A stretch of 64,000 nucleotides of DNA from UBA2421 sp002343075. GTDB lineage: Bacteria > Planctomycetota > Phycisphaerae > Tepidisphaerales > Tepidisphaeraceae. The notes beneath the pieces are model-generated. The model worked only from the letters and a program-made list of their open reading frames with translations, had not been told where the DNA came from and searched no databases. The translations under genes and the position numbers were made by a program. This document shows, in pieces, positions 24,953-32,400 of this stretch. The first letter of the stretch is position 1, and the number at the start of each line of letters is the position of its first letter. Where the stretch lies: positions 1 through 64,000 of the forward strand of contig CALJLN010000037.1 of NCBI GenBank assembly GCA_937982565.1, read 5' to 3'.

Positions 24953-25266
24953 CGCGACCCGCGCTTCCGCCTCGGCCGCGCGAGCCGCGATTCGAGTTCT
25001 GCCATCGTCGCTGCCGTTGCCGGGCGGAGCAGCGCGTCAAAGTCGTTCAGGCGCGACAGGACGTAGCAGATAAGCATCAGATGCTTGAGCGAGATTTCGC
25101 CGGTCTGCTCAAACCGGCGAAGCGTGGGCAGCGACACACCCGCCCGCGCCGCCAGCGTGGACTGCTTGAACCCCATCGCCAGCCGCGCATCTCGCACCCG
25201 ATCTGCGAGCAGACGCTGCGCCGCCGAGGGGGTTAGAAGCTGAAAATCGGGCTGGTTGTACTCCAT
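24949..25266 (-). CDS. hipB: HipB-like XRE antitoxin
   Basis: The 105-residue protein has an XRE helix-turn-helix at about 33-60 (MGFKQSTLAARAGVSLPTLR), as in HipB. It should bind HipA and repress the operon through the promoter. It is upstream of and overlaps hipA, the usual order. No clear ribosome site precedes ATG 25266. Confidence 0.88.
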   Translation of the reverse strand: MEYNQPDFQLLTPSAAQRLLADRVRDARLAMGFKQSTLAARAGVSLPTLRRFEQTGEISLKHLMLICYVLSRLNDFDALLRPATAATMAELESRLARPRRKRGSR

Positions 25267-25402
25267 AAGTGAAGTATCGACATTTTAGCAGTAAGGCTCA
25301 TGTAAAGCAATAAGTAACAATAAGTGAGTAGTTGTGTTTAAATCGCCCCCGGGCGACCTTTAACGAAAACAGCATTTGAACGAGCTGCCCGGGGCAGCCT
25401 GA
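25267..25402 (-). promoter_or_regulatory. hipBA promoter with candidate operators
   Basis: CAATAAGT occurs twice, 10 bp apart (25308-25315 and 25318-25325), and ATAAGTGA recurs at 25265-25272 and 25320-25327. One-turn spacing of short repeats suggests HipB operators. A HipB palindrome as in E. coli is not obvious. Confidence 0.4.
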
Positions 25403-26338
25403 TCAGTGCCGCAGCAACCGGTCGCGCCGCCAGGCCAGCGCCGGGCGTTTCGGATAGAACCGGGATTCCCGCGGCAACAGCACGCTTCGACCCTTCAGGT
25501 CCAGCATCTCCCGCTGACCTTCGATTCGATCGTCGAGGTACCTGCTCACCATCCATGCGGGCTGGGCATCCGGCGTCGGTGCGATCAGGTATTGATCCAT
25601 CGCCCAGTGATGGTTCTTGCAGAGTGCGATTCCGTTACGGGGGTCATCATCCCGGCATTCGGCCCAGGGGATCAGGTGCGCCGCTTCCACCAGTGCCAAG
25701 TCGTCAACAATGACGCGCAGGCCGCAGGCAGCACACCGGTAGTCGTAAGCGCGCAGCACCACCCTTCGGAAAGCCTGCTCCCGCACGGGCTCAGGCGCGC
25801 CGTCAGCAACTGTCGAATCGCCGGTTTGTTCAAGCTGCCGTTCGCACTCCCCGATTGAACGCTCTTCCTGGGTAATCTGATCGATCGCTGACCGATGACT
25901 GGCGAAGTACCTTGACACGATTGCGTCTCGAAGCCGATCACGGTGGATGGGATCGTTCATCTGCTGAAACAGGGAATCAGGCAGGCGTGAGCCTTCTGTG
26001 ATTTCCCGAAGTTCGGTGACTGACGGCGGCGTCGAGCGGGCCGCGATCGCCTGCTCAAATCCGGCGCGAGGCACCGGTTCGAGGATTCCATCGGTACGAA
26101 GTCGCCAGAACGGGTCCAGCATGTTCACCGTGTCGGAATCGGTGCGAACGGCGAGCAGATAGCGGCGGAACAAAGCGAATAGTTCCGGCCCATACGAGAC
26201 GCGGTTTTCCAGAAGCCGGCCCTGTTCTGCCAATCCCAGAATCGCAAGCAAGAGCGCCGGCTTATGCGGGCGATCGTGGTCACCAACGCGGCCCGTCCGC
26301 AAACTGGTTATGGCGGTAATCAGGTCATCGGTGGCCAT
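25403..26338 (-). CDS. HNH endonuclease with sulfur-binding-like domain
   Basis: The 311-residue protein has an N-terminal domain (about 1-150) with RPHKPALLLAILGLAEQG and PFWRLRTDGILEP, which matches the sulfur-binding domain of phosphorothioate-dependent restriction enzymes. The C-terminal HNH nuclease has YRCAACG, EAAHLIPWAE and NGIALCKNHHWAMD. It is probably a type IV restriction enzyme against modified DNA. No dnd-type modification genes are in the window. ATG 26338 fits the domain start; the frame is open to 26407. A truncated paralogue lies at 7476-7815. Confidence 0.82.
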   Translation of the reverse strand: MATDDLITAITSLRTGRVGDHDRPHKPALLLAILGLAEQGRLLENRVSYGPELFALFRRYLLAVRTDSDTVNMLDPFWRLRTDGILEPVPRAGFEQAIAARSTPPSVTELREITEGSRLPDSLFQQMNDPIHRDRLRDAIVSRYFASHRSAIDQITQEERSIGECERQLEQTGDSTVADGAPEPVREQAFRRVVLRAYDYRCAACGLRVIVDDLALVEAAHLIPWAECRDDDPRNGIALCKNHHWAMDQYLIAPTPDAQPAWMVSRYLDDRIEGQREMLDLKGRSVLLPRESRFYPKRPALAWRRDRLLRH

Positions 26339-26664
26339 GACGCTGTGATCATACAGTGCTGCGGGAATGATTCCGCAGGCGGGTGCCCCCGTGCAATCGG
26401 CTGCCACAGTCAGAGAGCGTCAACTGAGCCAAGGTGCGGTCGGAATGCGCAAATTGGTGCCGCGAGCAGGCATTTCCAAGTCTACTTTTATCAGGTAAGA
26501 ACTGGACCAGACGGTTGAACGTAAATTACTCCTGAATATTGACTTATGAGCGATTTTTCCTCTTGACTCTTCGCCCCAGAAGAGCGAGGAGGTGGCCCCT
26601 CAAAATCCGGCGGGTTGGTTGCTGCTGACTGCAATCGACCCCGCCGGGCGCGAAGGACGCCACT
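26339..26664. other. divergent intergenic region
   Basis: The gap separates the leftward HNH gene from the rightward RadA-like operon, so promoters for both should lie here. AT-rich sequence around 26518-26560 is the likely place. I see no gene or repeat. Confidence 0.4.
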
Positions 26665-27972
26665 ATGGAACAACAGACCGTTATACAACCGAAGCACGCC
26701 TCCACCGGAACCGGCGACGGCCCCGCTAACTCGCTGCTGCGGTTCGGCAGCGGGAAGGTCACGCCGCTCTCACTGTCACCGGCGATGACTTGGTTCGGTG
26801 AAGTCGTCGGCACGTTCGCGCGGGGCGGTTGCTATCTGCTGGCGGGCGCACCTGGCAGTCGCAAATCTGGCTTGGCGATGCAACTCGCGCTCGACCTGGC
26901 GCGCTGGGGCAGTCGGGTGTTGATCGTCGCCACGGAAGAACCGGCGGCTCGGCTGCGGGAACGGGCCGGGCGGATGACTTCGCACTGGAGCCCTGACGAA
27001 GCGCGCTTGGCGTTATCCAATCTTCAGGTCGAGACCAACATCGTCGGCGTTGAATCCCTGCCGGCGCTGGTGGGCCGGAACATCCTCACCCCGGGCGGCG
27101 CGTATCACGGCATCGACCTGCTGATCCTCGATTCGATTCAGGGGCACGGTCTGCCGTCATCCGCTTCGGGACGATATGAGAAACTGTACGAAGCCACGCG
27201 CCTGTGCGGTTCCGCCGGGCTCACCACGCTGCTCATCTCGCACGTCACCAAGCGGAATGAAATCGCCGGGCCGCGCGCGCTGGAACACAACTTCGATTGC
27301 GTGCTGGTGCTCAAGCGGACGATGAGCCACCGGATGCTGTTCGTCCCCAAGAACCGGCACGGGCCGACGGTGCTGCGTGACCCGCTGCCGCTGGTGCTCG
27401 ATCCGGTGTCACTGGTGCTGAACCCCGCCCCGCACGGGCGCGCGATGACGGCGGTAGCTCGCACATGGCTTGGTACGGGCACCGGCGGCGTGAGCGAACT
27501 TCAATGCAGCGTCGGGCTGGCCAGCTTCGGCAGCCGGGGGAAGGTCCTCGCGCCGGGAATGCCCCGCAAGGAAATCGAGCAACTGATCGCCTGCATCGGC
27601 CAGATGCCCGGCGTCGAGATCGGCGACCTGGATTTCGCCATTCATGCCCGTCTTCCCGGCGGCGGGCGCTATCACCACGCTGCCGGGCTGGCGTTGGCGA
27701 TGAGCCTGCTGTCGAGCTACCTGCAGCGACCCGTCCCCAAAGAGAACCTTTACCTGTGTGAGATCGACCTGTGCACCAACGTGAGGAACGTGCCGGTGGA
27801 CATTGTCGTCGAGCTGGGACCGGAACTTTACACCGGCGCGATCGATCTCCCCGTGCGGCTGATCGTCCCGCCGGATGCAGCGGCACTGCTGCCCTCAGAT
27901 AAGGATATCGAACTGCTCCCCTGCAAAAGCCTTCAGCAGGCCATGCATCTGACATGGCCGGAACTGAGATGA
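26665..27972 (+). CDS. RadA-like ATPase without zinc finger
   Basis: The 435-residue protein matches the RadA/Sms plan: RecA-like core, KNRHG (229-233; the KNRFG motif of RadA) and a C-terminal Lon-protease-like domain (about 275-430). The N-terminal C4 zinc finger of RadA is missing. The P-loop reads GAPGSRKS (61-68), with Arg where GxGKS has Gly. ILDSIQ (155-160) is a fair Walker B. Host RadA drives branch migration; this paralogue may serve the mobile element's recombination or be a motor with changed ATP use. GAAGGA at 26650-26655 supports the ATG. Confidence 0.8.
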   Translation: MEQQTVIQPKHASTGTGDGPANSLLRFGSGKVTPLSLSPAMTWFGEVVGTFARGGCYLLAGAPGSRKSGLAMQLALDLARWGSRVLIVATEEPAARLRERAGRMTSHWSPDEARLALSNLQVETNIVGVESLPALVGRNILTPGGAYHGIDLLILDSIQGHGLPSSASGRYEKLYEATRLCGSAGLTTLLISHVTKRNEIAGPRALEHNFDCVLVLKRTMSHRMLFVPKNRHGPTVLRDPLPLVLDPVSLVLNPAPHGRAMTAVARTWLGTGTGGVSELQCSVGLASFGSRGKVLAPGMPRKEIEQLIACIGQMPGVEIGDLDFAIHARLPGGGRYHHAAGLALAMSLLSSYLQRPVPKENLYLCEIDLCTNVRNVPVDIVVELGPELYTGAIDLPVRLIVPPDAAALLPSDKDIELLPCKSLQQAMHLTWPELR

Positions 27973-27997
27973 ACCCCTGTTACCTGAAAGGAAGACC

Positions 27998-28351
27998 ATG
28001 AAGAAGAAATGAGCACGTGATGAATACCTCACCTACGAAGACTGGGAAACGGCCAAGCGACGGTTCGAGAGCGGGACAGCGAAACTGTTTGCCGATCTGG
28101 TGGAGTTTGAGCCGGTTCTGGCCGAGGCCGTGGCGCAGCGGTCGTGTGAATTGAGCAAAACGATCGACGCACAAGACCTGACCCCGGAAACCAAAGTGCA
28201 TCTCAAAGCACAAAGCGCGCGGAAGCTGCTCGAAGCGATGACGCTCATGCATCTGTGGCATGAGAAAGTCATGGCGGACCTGCTTCCCGGGCCGGATCTT
28301 CGAGTCAAAACCGGCGATGAGGAAACCGGGCCATGCAAGGAGCAGCCATGA
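27998..28351 (+). pseudogene. small gene interrupted by an early TGA
   Basis: The ATG at 27998 follows a strong ribosome site (AAAGGAAG, 27987-27994), but the fifth codon is TGA: Met-Lys-Lys-Lys-stop. The frame then stays open for 112 codons (ARDEYLTYEDWETAKRRF... to the stop at 28351), helical and charged. One C-to-T change of CGA to TGA would explain it. The next gene overlaps its stop by 4 bases, as coupled genes do. Restart at GTG 28100 would give an 83-residue protein. Function unknown. Confidence 0.65.
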
Positions 28352-28845
28352 ACCGCCGCTTTGCCAAAGGCGACATCGTGCAGGTGGTGTCGGTTCCGCC
28401 GAATTCACCTTTTCCGCAAGCCGTCGGTATGAGCGGCTTTATTCAGGAACTCAATGACTACCGCACCCGCGCGTGTTTCATGGGATTGGATCCGCACGGG
28501 GTTGTAACACTTCGCTCGCTCTGGCTGCCATGTTCGTGCCTGGAGATCGACAACTCCATCGAGTCACGTGCGGCGGTGGTGAAGTACTTCGTCAAACTCA
28601 CCGGTCGCTCGGCGATGGCCGAGATCAGCAAGGCCGGCCCGGAGTTCCTGCTCGCTGTCGAAGACCTGGAGAAACGCCTGAATGTGTGCATGTCCGGCTT
28701 GAACACGAATCCCCAACTCGCGGTGTCGATCAACACGTACATCTGGCCACGTATGGTTCACCTTCTCGCGCTGGCGTTACAGGTACGAACCAATCTGCCA
28801 GAAGAAGTGTTCGACAGTCTCATACCGGTGAGGATGCAAAAATGA
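28348..28845 (+). CDS. hypothetical protein of the RadA-like/Gam operon
   Basis: I do not recognise it. Residues 1-70 look like a small beta-barrel (KGDIVQVVSVPP...GMSGFIQELN...LPCSCLEI), perhaps SH3-like or a KOW-type fold; residues 75-165 are helical. AAGGAG seven bases before ATG 28348 fixes the start. It is coupled to both neighbours by ATGA overlaps. Position between a RadA-like ATPase and a Gam-like protein suggests a role in DNA processing by the element. Confidence 0.7.
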   Translation: MNRRFAKGDIVQVVSVPPNSPFPQAVGMSGFIQELNDYRTRACFMGLDPHGVVTLRSLWLPCSCLEIDNSIESRAAVVKYFVKLTGRSAMAEISKAGPEFLLAVEDLEKRLNVCMSGLNTNPQLAVSINTYIWPRMVHLLALALQVRTNLPEEVFDSLIPVRMQK

Positions 28846-29090
28846 GCGATGACAAACCCATGAAACCCGCCACGATCAATCCGTTCCTGGCGGCGAAGAA
28901 AGCCGTCGGCATCCATGTCACCGTCCTTCCCCGGGATGTGCAGATGTTCGCCCCGGCCTGGAGCGACAAGCGAGCTTCCGACTTTTTGGATCGCAACAGC
29001 GAACTGATCGCCACGGCGATGCTTGCCGTTGCCAGCACGGCGATCCTCGGTCTTCTCCAAGAAAAGGAGAATCCGAATGAACTCCACTGA
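28842..29090 (+). CDS. hypothetical small protein
   Basis: This 82-residue protein has a soluble N-terminal part (ATINPFLAAKKAVGIHVTVLP) and a hydrophobic C-terminal segment (LIATAMLAVASTAILGLL, about 58-75) that could be a membrane anchor. The start overlaps the preceding stop (ATGA), and the gene overlaps the next one by 14 bases. No known family comes to mind. Confidence 0.65.
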   Translation: MSDDKPMKPATINPFLAAKKAVGIHVTVLPRDVQMFAPAWSDKRASDFLDRNSELIATAMLAVASTAILGLLQEKENPNELH

Positions 29091-29598
29091 AAAAGACAGA
29101 CACGGTAATGCGGCAGACGTCGAGTCTGTTTCCGATGAGCCGTTCGCGCCGGCGGTTCCACCAACCTTCGCCGTCACCGATGCCGCATCGGCCAACTGGG
29201 TCGTCCGCAAAATCGTTGAAGCACGGGCCTACGCTGAACGGGTTCGACGATGGGCGGAACTGGAAGTCCGGCGCGCCGAACGGGAAGAGCAGTTCTTCTT
29301 TCGCCGTTTTGGGGTCGAGCTCGAAGCATGGGCGCGCGGGGAGATCGCCAAGCTGACCGACGGCAGAAAAAGCATCCGTCTTCCCTCGGGCATGCTGGGC
29401 TTCCGCACCGTGCCGCCGTCGCTGGTTATCACCGACGAAACCAAGCTGATGAACTGGGTGGAAGATCATGTGCGGGATGCAGTTGAAATCCGCCGCATGC
29501 TGCTCAAATCGGTCGTCATGAACCACATCAAAACCACGGGGGAATGCCCCATCGGGGCGGAAGTCGGCGGCGGCGATGAGCGGTTCTTCATCCGCTGA
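29077..29598 (+). CDS. Gam-like host-nuclease inhibitor
   Basis: The 173-residue protein resembles Mu-type Gam: a long helical stretch with many charges (EARAYAERVRRWAELEV to FGVELEAWARGE, about 50-95) then SIRLPSGMLGFRTVPPSLVI, the beta part of Gam-family proteins. Gam binds double-strand DNA ends and protects them from RecBCD-type nucleases. AAGGAG at 29065-29070 fixes ATG 29077 rather than 29023. Its place between a RadA-like ATPase and a serine recombinase fits a mobile element with its own end-protection. Confidence 0.75.
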   Translation: MNSTEKDRHGNAADVESVSDEPFAPAVPPTFAVTDAASANWVVRKIVEARAYAERVRRWAELEVRRAEREEQFFFRRFGVELEAWARGEIAKLTDGRKSIRLPSGMLGFRTVPPSLVITDETKLMNWVEDHVRDAVEIRRMLLKSVVMNHIKTTGECPIGAEVGGGDERFFIR

Positions 29599-29678
29599 AA
29601 TGGGCCGATTTACTGCGGTTTTCAGGGGATTTTGGGGAAACGGAGATTTTTGACACTTTTTTGAAGGAGTTCAAAGCC

Positions 29679-29879
29679 ATGCCTTTGAAAGAAGAAAGCG
29701 GAAAGACGGTTCGGCGTCGGTCGCCCATCCATCTGACCACGGTCGCAAGACCACAAACGGATGAGGAGATCCGAAAAACCCAAACGGCTTTACAACTCCT
29801 TCTGACAGAAATAGTTCGTCAGCAATTCACGCCGCAGGGGAGGAAAAATGATTCAGGAACAGAACAAATTGCAGGGTAA
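29679..29879 (+). CDS. hypothetical small protein before the recombinase
   Basis: This 66-residue charged protein (MPLKEESGKTVRRRSPIHL start) has no recognisable domain. GAAGGAG at 29663-29669 lies nine bases before ATG 29679. It overlaps the recombinase start by 32 bases, so the two are coupled. Confidence 0.55.
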   Translation: MPLKEESGKTVRRRSPIHLTTVARPQTDEEIRKTQTALQLLLTEIVRQQFTPQGRKNDSGTEQIAG

Positions 29880-31809
29880 ACGCTTCATCAACTGGGTCCG
29901 CTGCTCGACGGATCATCAGGCGGGCACGAGCATTCCGGACCAAATCGCACTGCTCAACGACTTCGCCGCCAAGGCGGGGATGATACATATAGATAATGTC
30001 ATTCTGGACGGCGTATCAGGTTCAATTCCCGGCGCCAGAGATGACATCGAATTGCTCATCCGTCGCAAGCGGGTGCGGGATGATTTTGATGTCGTTCTGC
30101 TGCAGGACATGACTCGGCTGACTCGCAGCGGGTCTGAACACGCAGCCAAGATTGAATACGACCTGCGCGCCCACGGTATCGAGATTGTTTACGCCGCGGA
30201 GAATCTTCCGCAGGGCGACCATGCGTCGATCATCAAGTCCGTCGGGTTCTACGCCGCCAAGCAGCACGCCAAGAGCATCAGCCACGGGATCGCGCGCGGG
30301 CAGATGTCGGCATTGCTCAAGGGCACCATGCCGTATTGCTCAACACCGCCTTACGGTATCGACCGCTTGATCGTCAACCGCAAAGATGAACCGCTGTTCA
30401 TCTTAAGAAACCTCCACGACGGCACGCAGGTCAAACTCACCACGGACGGGAAGACGGAGTTGCAGGTCTTTCCACCGTCAACCGAGAAGGGAAAGAGCAG
30501 CCACTATCGCCGTCAGGTCGACGAAAGGATTCTGTTCGTCGCGGGCTCTGATGAGTCCGTGCAAACGGTTCGCAGCATCTTCGACTGGCACCACCGTCAG
30601 GGTTGGGGCCGTCACCGCATCACGTCAGAACTCAATCGCCTCGGCATCCGCGCCCCACGTGGCGGAAGCTGGACCACGCCGATGGTGGCGAAGATTCTGC
30701 GAAACAGCATCTATCTGGGCAGGTCGGTAGTGAACCGTACTTCGCAGTCCATCTATCATATGCGATCGCCCAACGCGCCGGTTCAGTCGGCGGTTGATCC
30801 GCAGGAACTGGTGTCACGGAAGACGCCCAAGAAGCGTGTTCGCGCCGAAGCCGACTGGATCACCCTCGAGCATGAACAGTTGAAAGATTTTCTTGATGCT
30901 GACGTTCGCAAACTCGCCGCTGCCGCTCAGGCGAAATACTGGTCGAGCAAGGGCAGGCAGATGACGCCGCCGTTCAGCACCAACAAGCATGTCGAATCAC
31001 CGTTTATTCTGTCGCAAATTCTGAGAGAGAAGGGAACAGGGCATAAGCTTTCGGGACGAACGACGGGGCCGAAGGGAAAGAAGCTGCGTTATTACGCGGT
31101 CACTCGCTCGGTGGTCTCGCCCTCGGCGGGAATCACTTCAAAACTCGTCCCCGCAACTCCGCTGGAGCAGGCCGTGCTGGCTCAGGTGAAGTCGGTGTTG
31201 CTGGATATGCCCTCGCTCAGGGATGAGATACTTCAGCAGCTTCGGGCGCGAGCCATCGGGAAGACCACCGAGCAGGATCAACTTCCGAAACTGGAACAGG
31301 AACGACAGGCGTTGAAGGCCAAGCTTGAGTGGCTGATCGACCACCTCGGCACAGTGGGTAAATCCACCGCCGCCGAGAAGATGGCGGACATCGAACAAAA
31401 GCTGATGGTGCTCACGGCGCGAATTGAAGCCGCCCGCGCCGCCACCAAAAAGACCGCGCCGGTCAACCTTGATGAACAGGCTGATGCCATCGCCAACTGG
31501 CTCCACGGGCTGGGTGAGAACATTGGCTCACTGCCGACCAAGACGCTTCGAATGGTGCTGGAATCGGTGATCGAGCGACTGGAAATCGACCTTCACACAC
31601 GTGCTGTCGAACTGGATCTTCGATTGCCGCCGTGGGCTGAGAATCGCACCACCGGCGCGGGGAAGGAGTTGTGCCTCGAGGCAACCCAGTTATGGCGGGG
31701 TATCAACGAGGCACAATGGGTTTTCACGCTGAAAATCGCAGAAATTGACTGCCGTGGGCTTCGAAACCCCAACCGTTTCGACTGCTGCCGCCGCAGGAAG
31801 GCAGCGTAG
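29848..31809 (+). CDS. large serine recombinase
   Basis: The 653-residue protein has the resolvase-type catalytic domain at 1-165 with Arg18-Cys-Ser20 in NWVRCSTDHQ (nucleophile Ser20), LLQDMTRLTRSG (second Arg cluster) and the helix IKSVGFYAAKQHAKSISHG. A recombinase domain follows (RSIFDWHHRQGWGRHRIT...GIRAPRGGSW...RNSIYLG, about 240-300), then a long coiled coil (about 440-540). It looks intact and should integrate or excise DNA at a site of its own, different from the tRNA. GAGGAAAA precedes the start. Confidence 0.9.
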   Translation: MIQEQNKLQGKRFINWVRCSTDHQAGTSIPDQIALLNDFAAKAGMIHIDNVILDGVSGSIPGARDDIELLIRRKRVRDDFDVVLLQDMTRLTRSGSEHAAKIEYDLRAHGIEIVYAAENLPQGDHASIIKSVGFYAAKQHAKSISHGIARGQMSALLKGTMPYCSTPPYGIDRLIVNRKDEPLFILRNLHDGTQVKLTTDGKTELQVFPPSTEKGKSSHYRRQVDERILFVAGSDESVQTVRSIFDWHHRQGWGRHRITSELNRLGIRAPRGGSWTTPMVAKILRNSIYLGRSVVNRTSQSIYHMRSPNAPVQSAVDPQELVSRKTPKKRVRAEADWITLEHEQLKDFLDADVRKLAAAAQAKYWSSKGRQMTPPFSTNKHVESPFILSQILREKGTGHKLSGRTTGPKGKKLRYYAVTRSVVSPSAGITSKLVPATPLEQAVLAQVKSVLLDMPSLRDEILQQLRARAIGKTTEQDQLPKLEQERQALKAKLEWLIDHLGTVGKSTAAEKMADIEQKLMVLTARIEAARAATKKTAPVNLDEQADAIANWLHGLGENIGSLPTKTLRMVLESVIERLEIDLHTRAVELDLRLPPWAENRTTGAGKELCLEATQLWRGINEAQWVFTLKIAEIDCRGLRNPNRFDCCRRRKAA

Positions 31810-31915
31810 AACATTTTTTCGCCGCCGCACGCTCGGCGTGCGGCGGGACTCTTCGTCCGCAATTCGTGAATCACGGAGTTGCCGTTAGAGTCCTCGAACT
31901 TGCTGGAGAATCGAG
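31810..31915. repeat. intergenic with strong hairpin
   Basis: A perfect 11-bp stem CCGCCGCACGC / GCGTGCGGCGG with a TCG loop spans 31822-31846, directly behind the recombinase gene. It may end its transcript, although the T run lies before, not after, the stem. No gene is seen. Confidence 0.55.
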
Positions 31916-32113
31916 ATGAACGAAACGCAGGCCGAAGCTGTTGCCGCAGCCTATCGTGGTGATGTCTGGAACAGCGGCGGCGGCATGTATCTGGTGATTT
32001 TTCGTCGAACGGATGGACGAGTCGTCGCCATCAATGGCAAGTCGGTCTGCGTCTACGCCGACGACGAAGCGTTGCAGACAGAGCCACCACTGGAATCCGT
32101 TCTGCTGCGTTGA
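31916..32113 (+). CDS. hypothetical protein of planctomycete mobile elements
   Basis: The 65-residue protein (GGGMYLVIFRRTDGRVVAIN in the middle) has a short beta-rich fold. I recall near relatives next to genes like 32134-32379 in planctomycete accessory regions, but the role is unknown. GAGAATCGAG precedes the ATG. Confidence 0.55.
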   Translation: MNETQAEAVAAAYRGDVWNSGGGMYLVIFRRTDGRVVAINGKSVCVYADDEALQTEPPLESVLLR

Positions 32114-32133
32114 GCGAGTAATGAGGTTGCGAG

Positions 32134-32379
32134 ATGGGACTGACACATTCATGGCTTCGACCGACTGAACTGCCGGTGGACCAGTTCGCCGCCGCCGTGA
32201 GAGATGTTCGGCTCGTTCTGAAGCATGTTGACGTGCCCCTTGCCGGATTTGAAGGCCGTGGCGAACCAATCTTCAGCGACGATGCGGTCGTCTTCAACGG
32301 CGTCGCCGGCGCGGGCTGCGAACCGTTCGAGATTCATCAGGTCGAGTTTCATCCTTTCAGAGCGCTTGGCGCGGCATAA
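32134..32379 (+). CDS. hypothetical protein, probably C-terminally truncated
   Basis: The protein starts GLTHSWLRPTELPVDQFAA and has FSDDAVVFNGVAGAGCEPFE. I recall a family with GLTHYW..PTELP..KFAA and DDAxxFNG that is usually nearly twice as long. This one stops at 81 residues, right after the conserved E-x-H motif, so the 3' end may have been lost at the junction with the helicase gene. Function unknown. Confidence 0.55.
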   Translation: MGLTHSWLRPTELPVDQFAAAVRDVRLVLKHVDVPLAGFEGRGEPIFSDDAVVFNGVAGAGCEPFEIHQVEFHPFRALGAA

Positions 32380-32400
32380 CTCGTCGATCACACTTCGAGC

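Noticed and set aside
24035..25066. Long plus-strand ORF opposite hipBA
   Set aside because: It is antisense to clear hipA and hipB reading frames and shows no domain.
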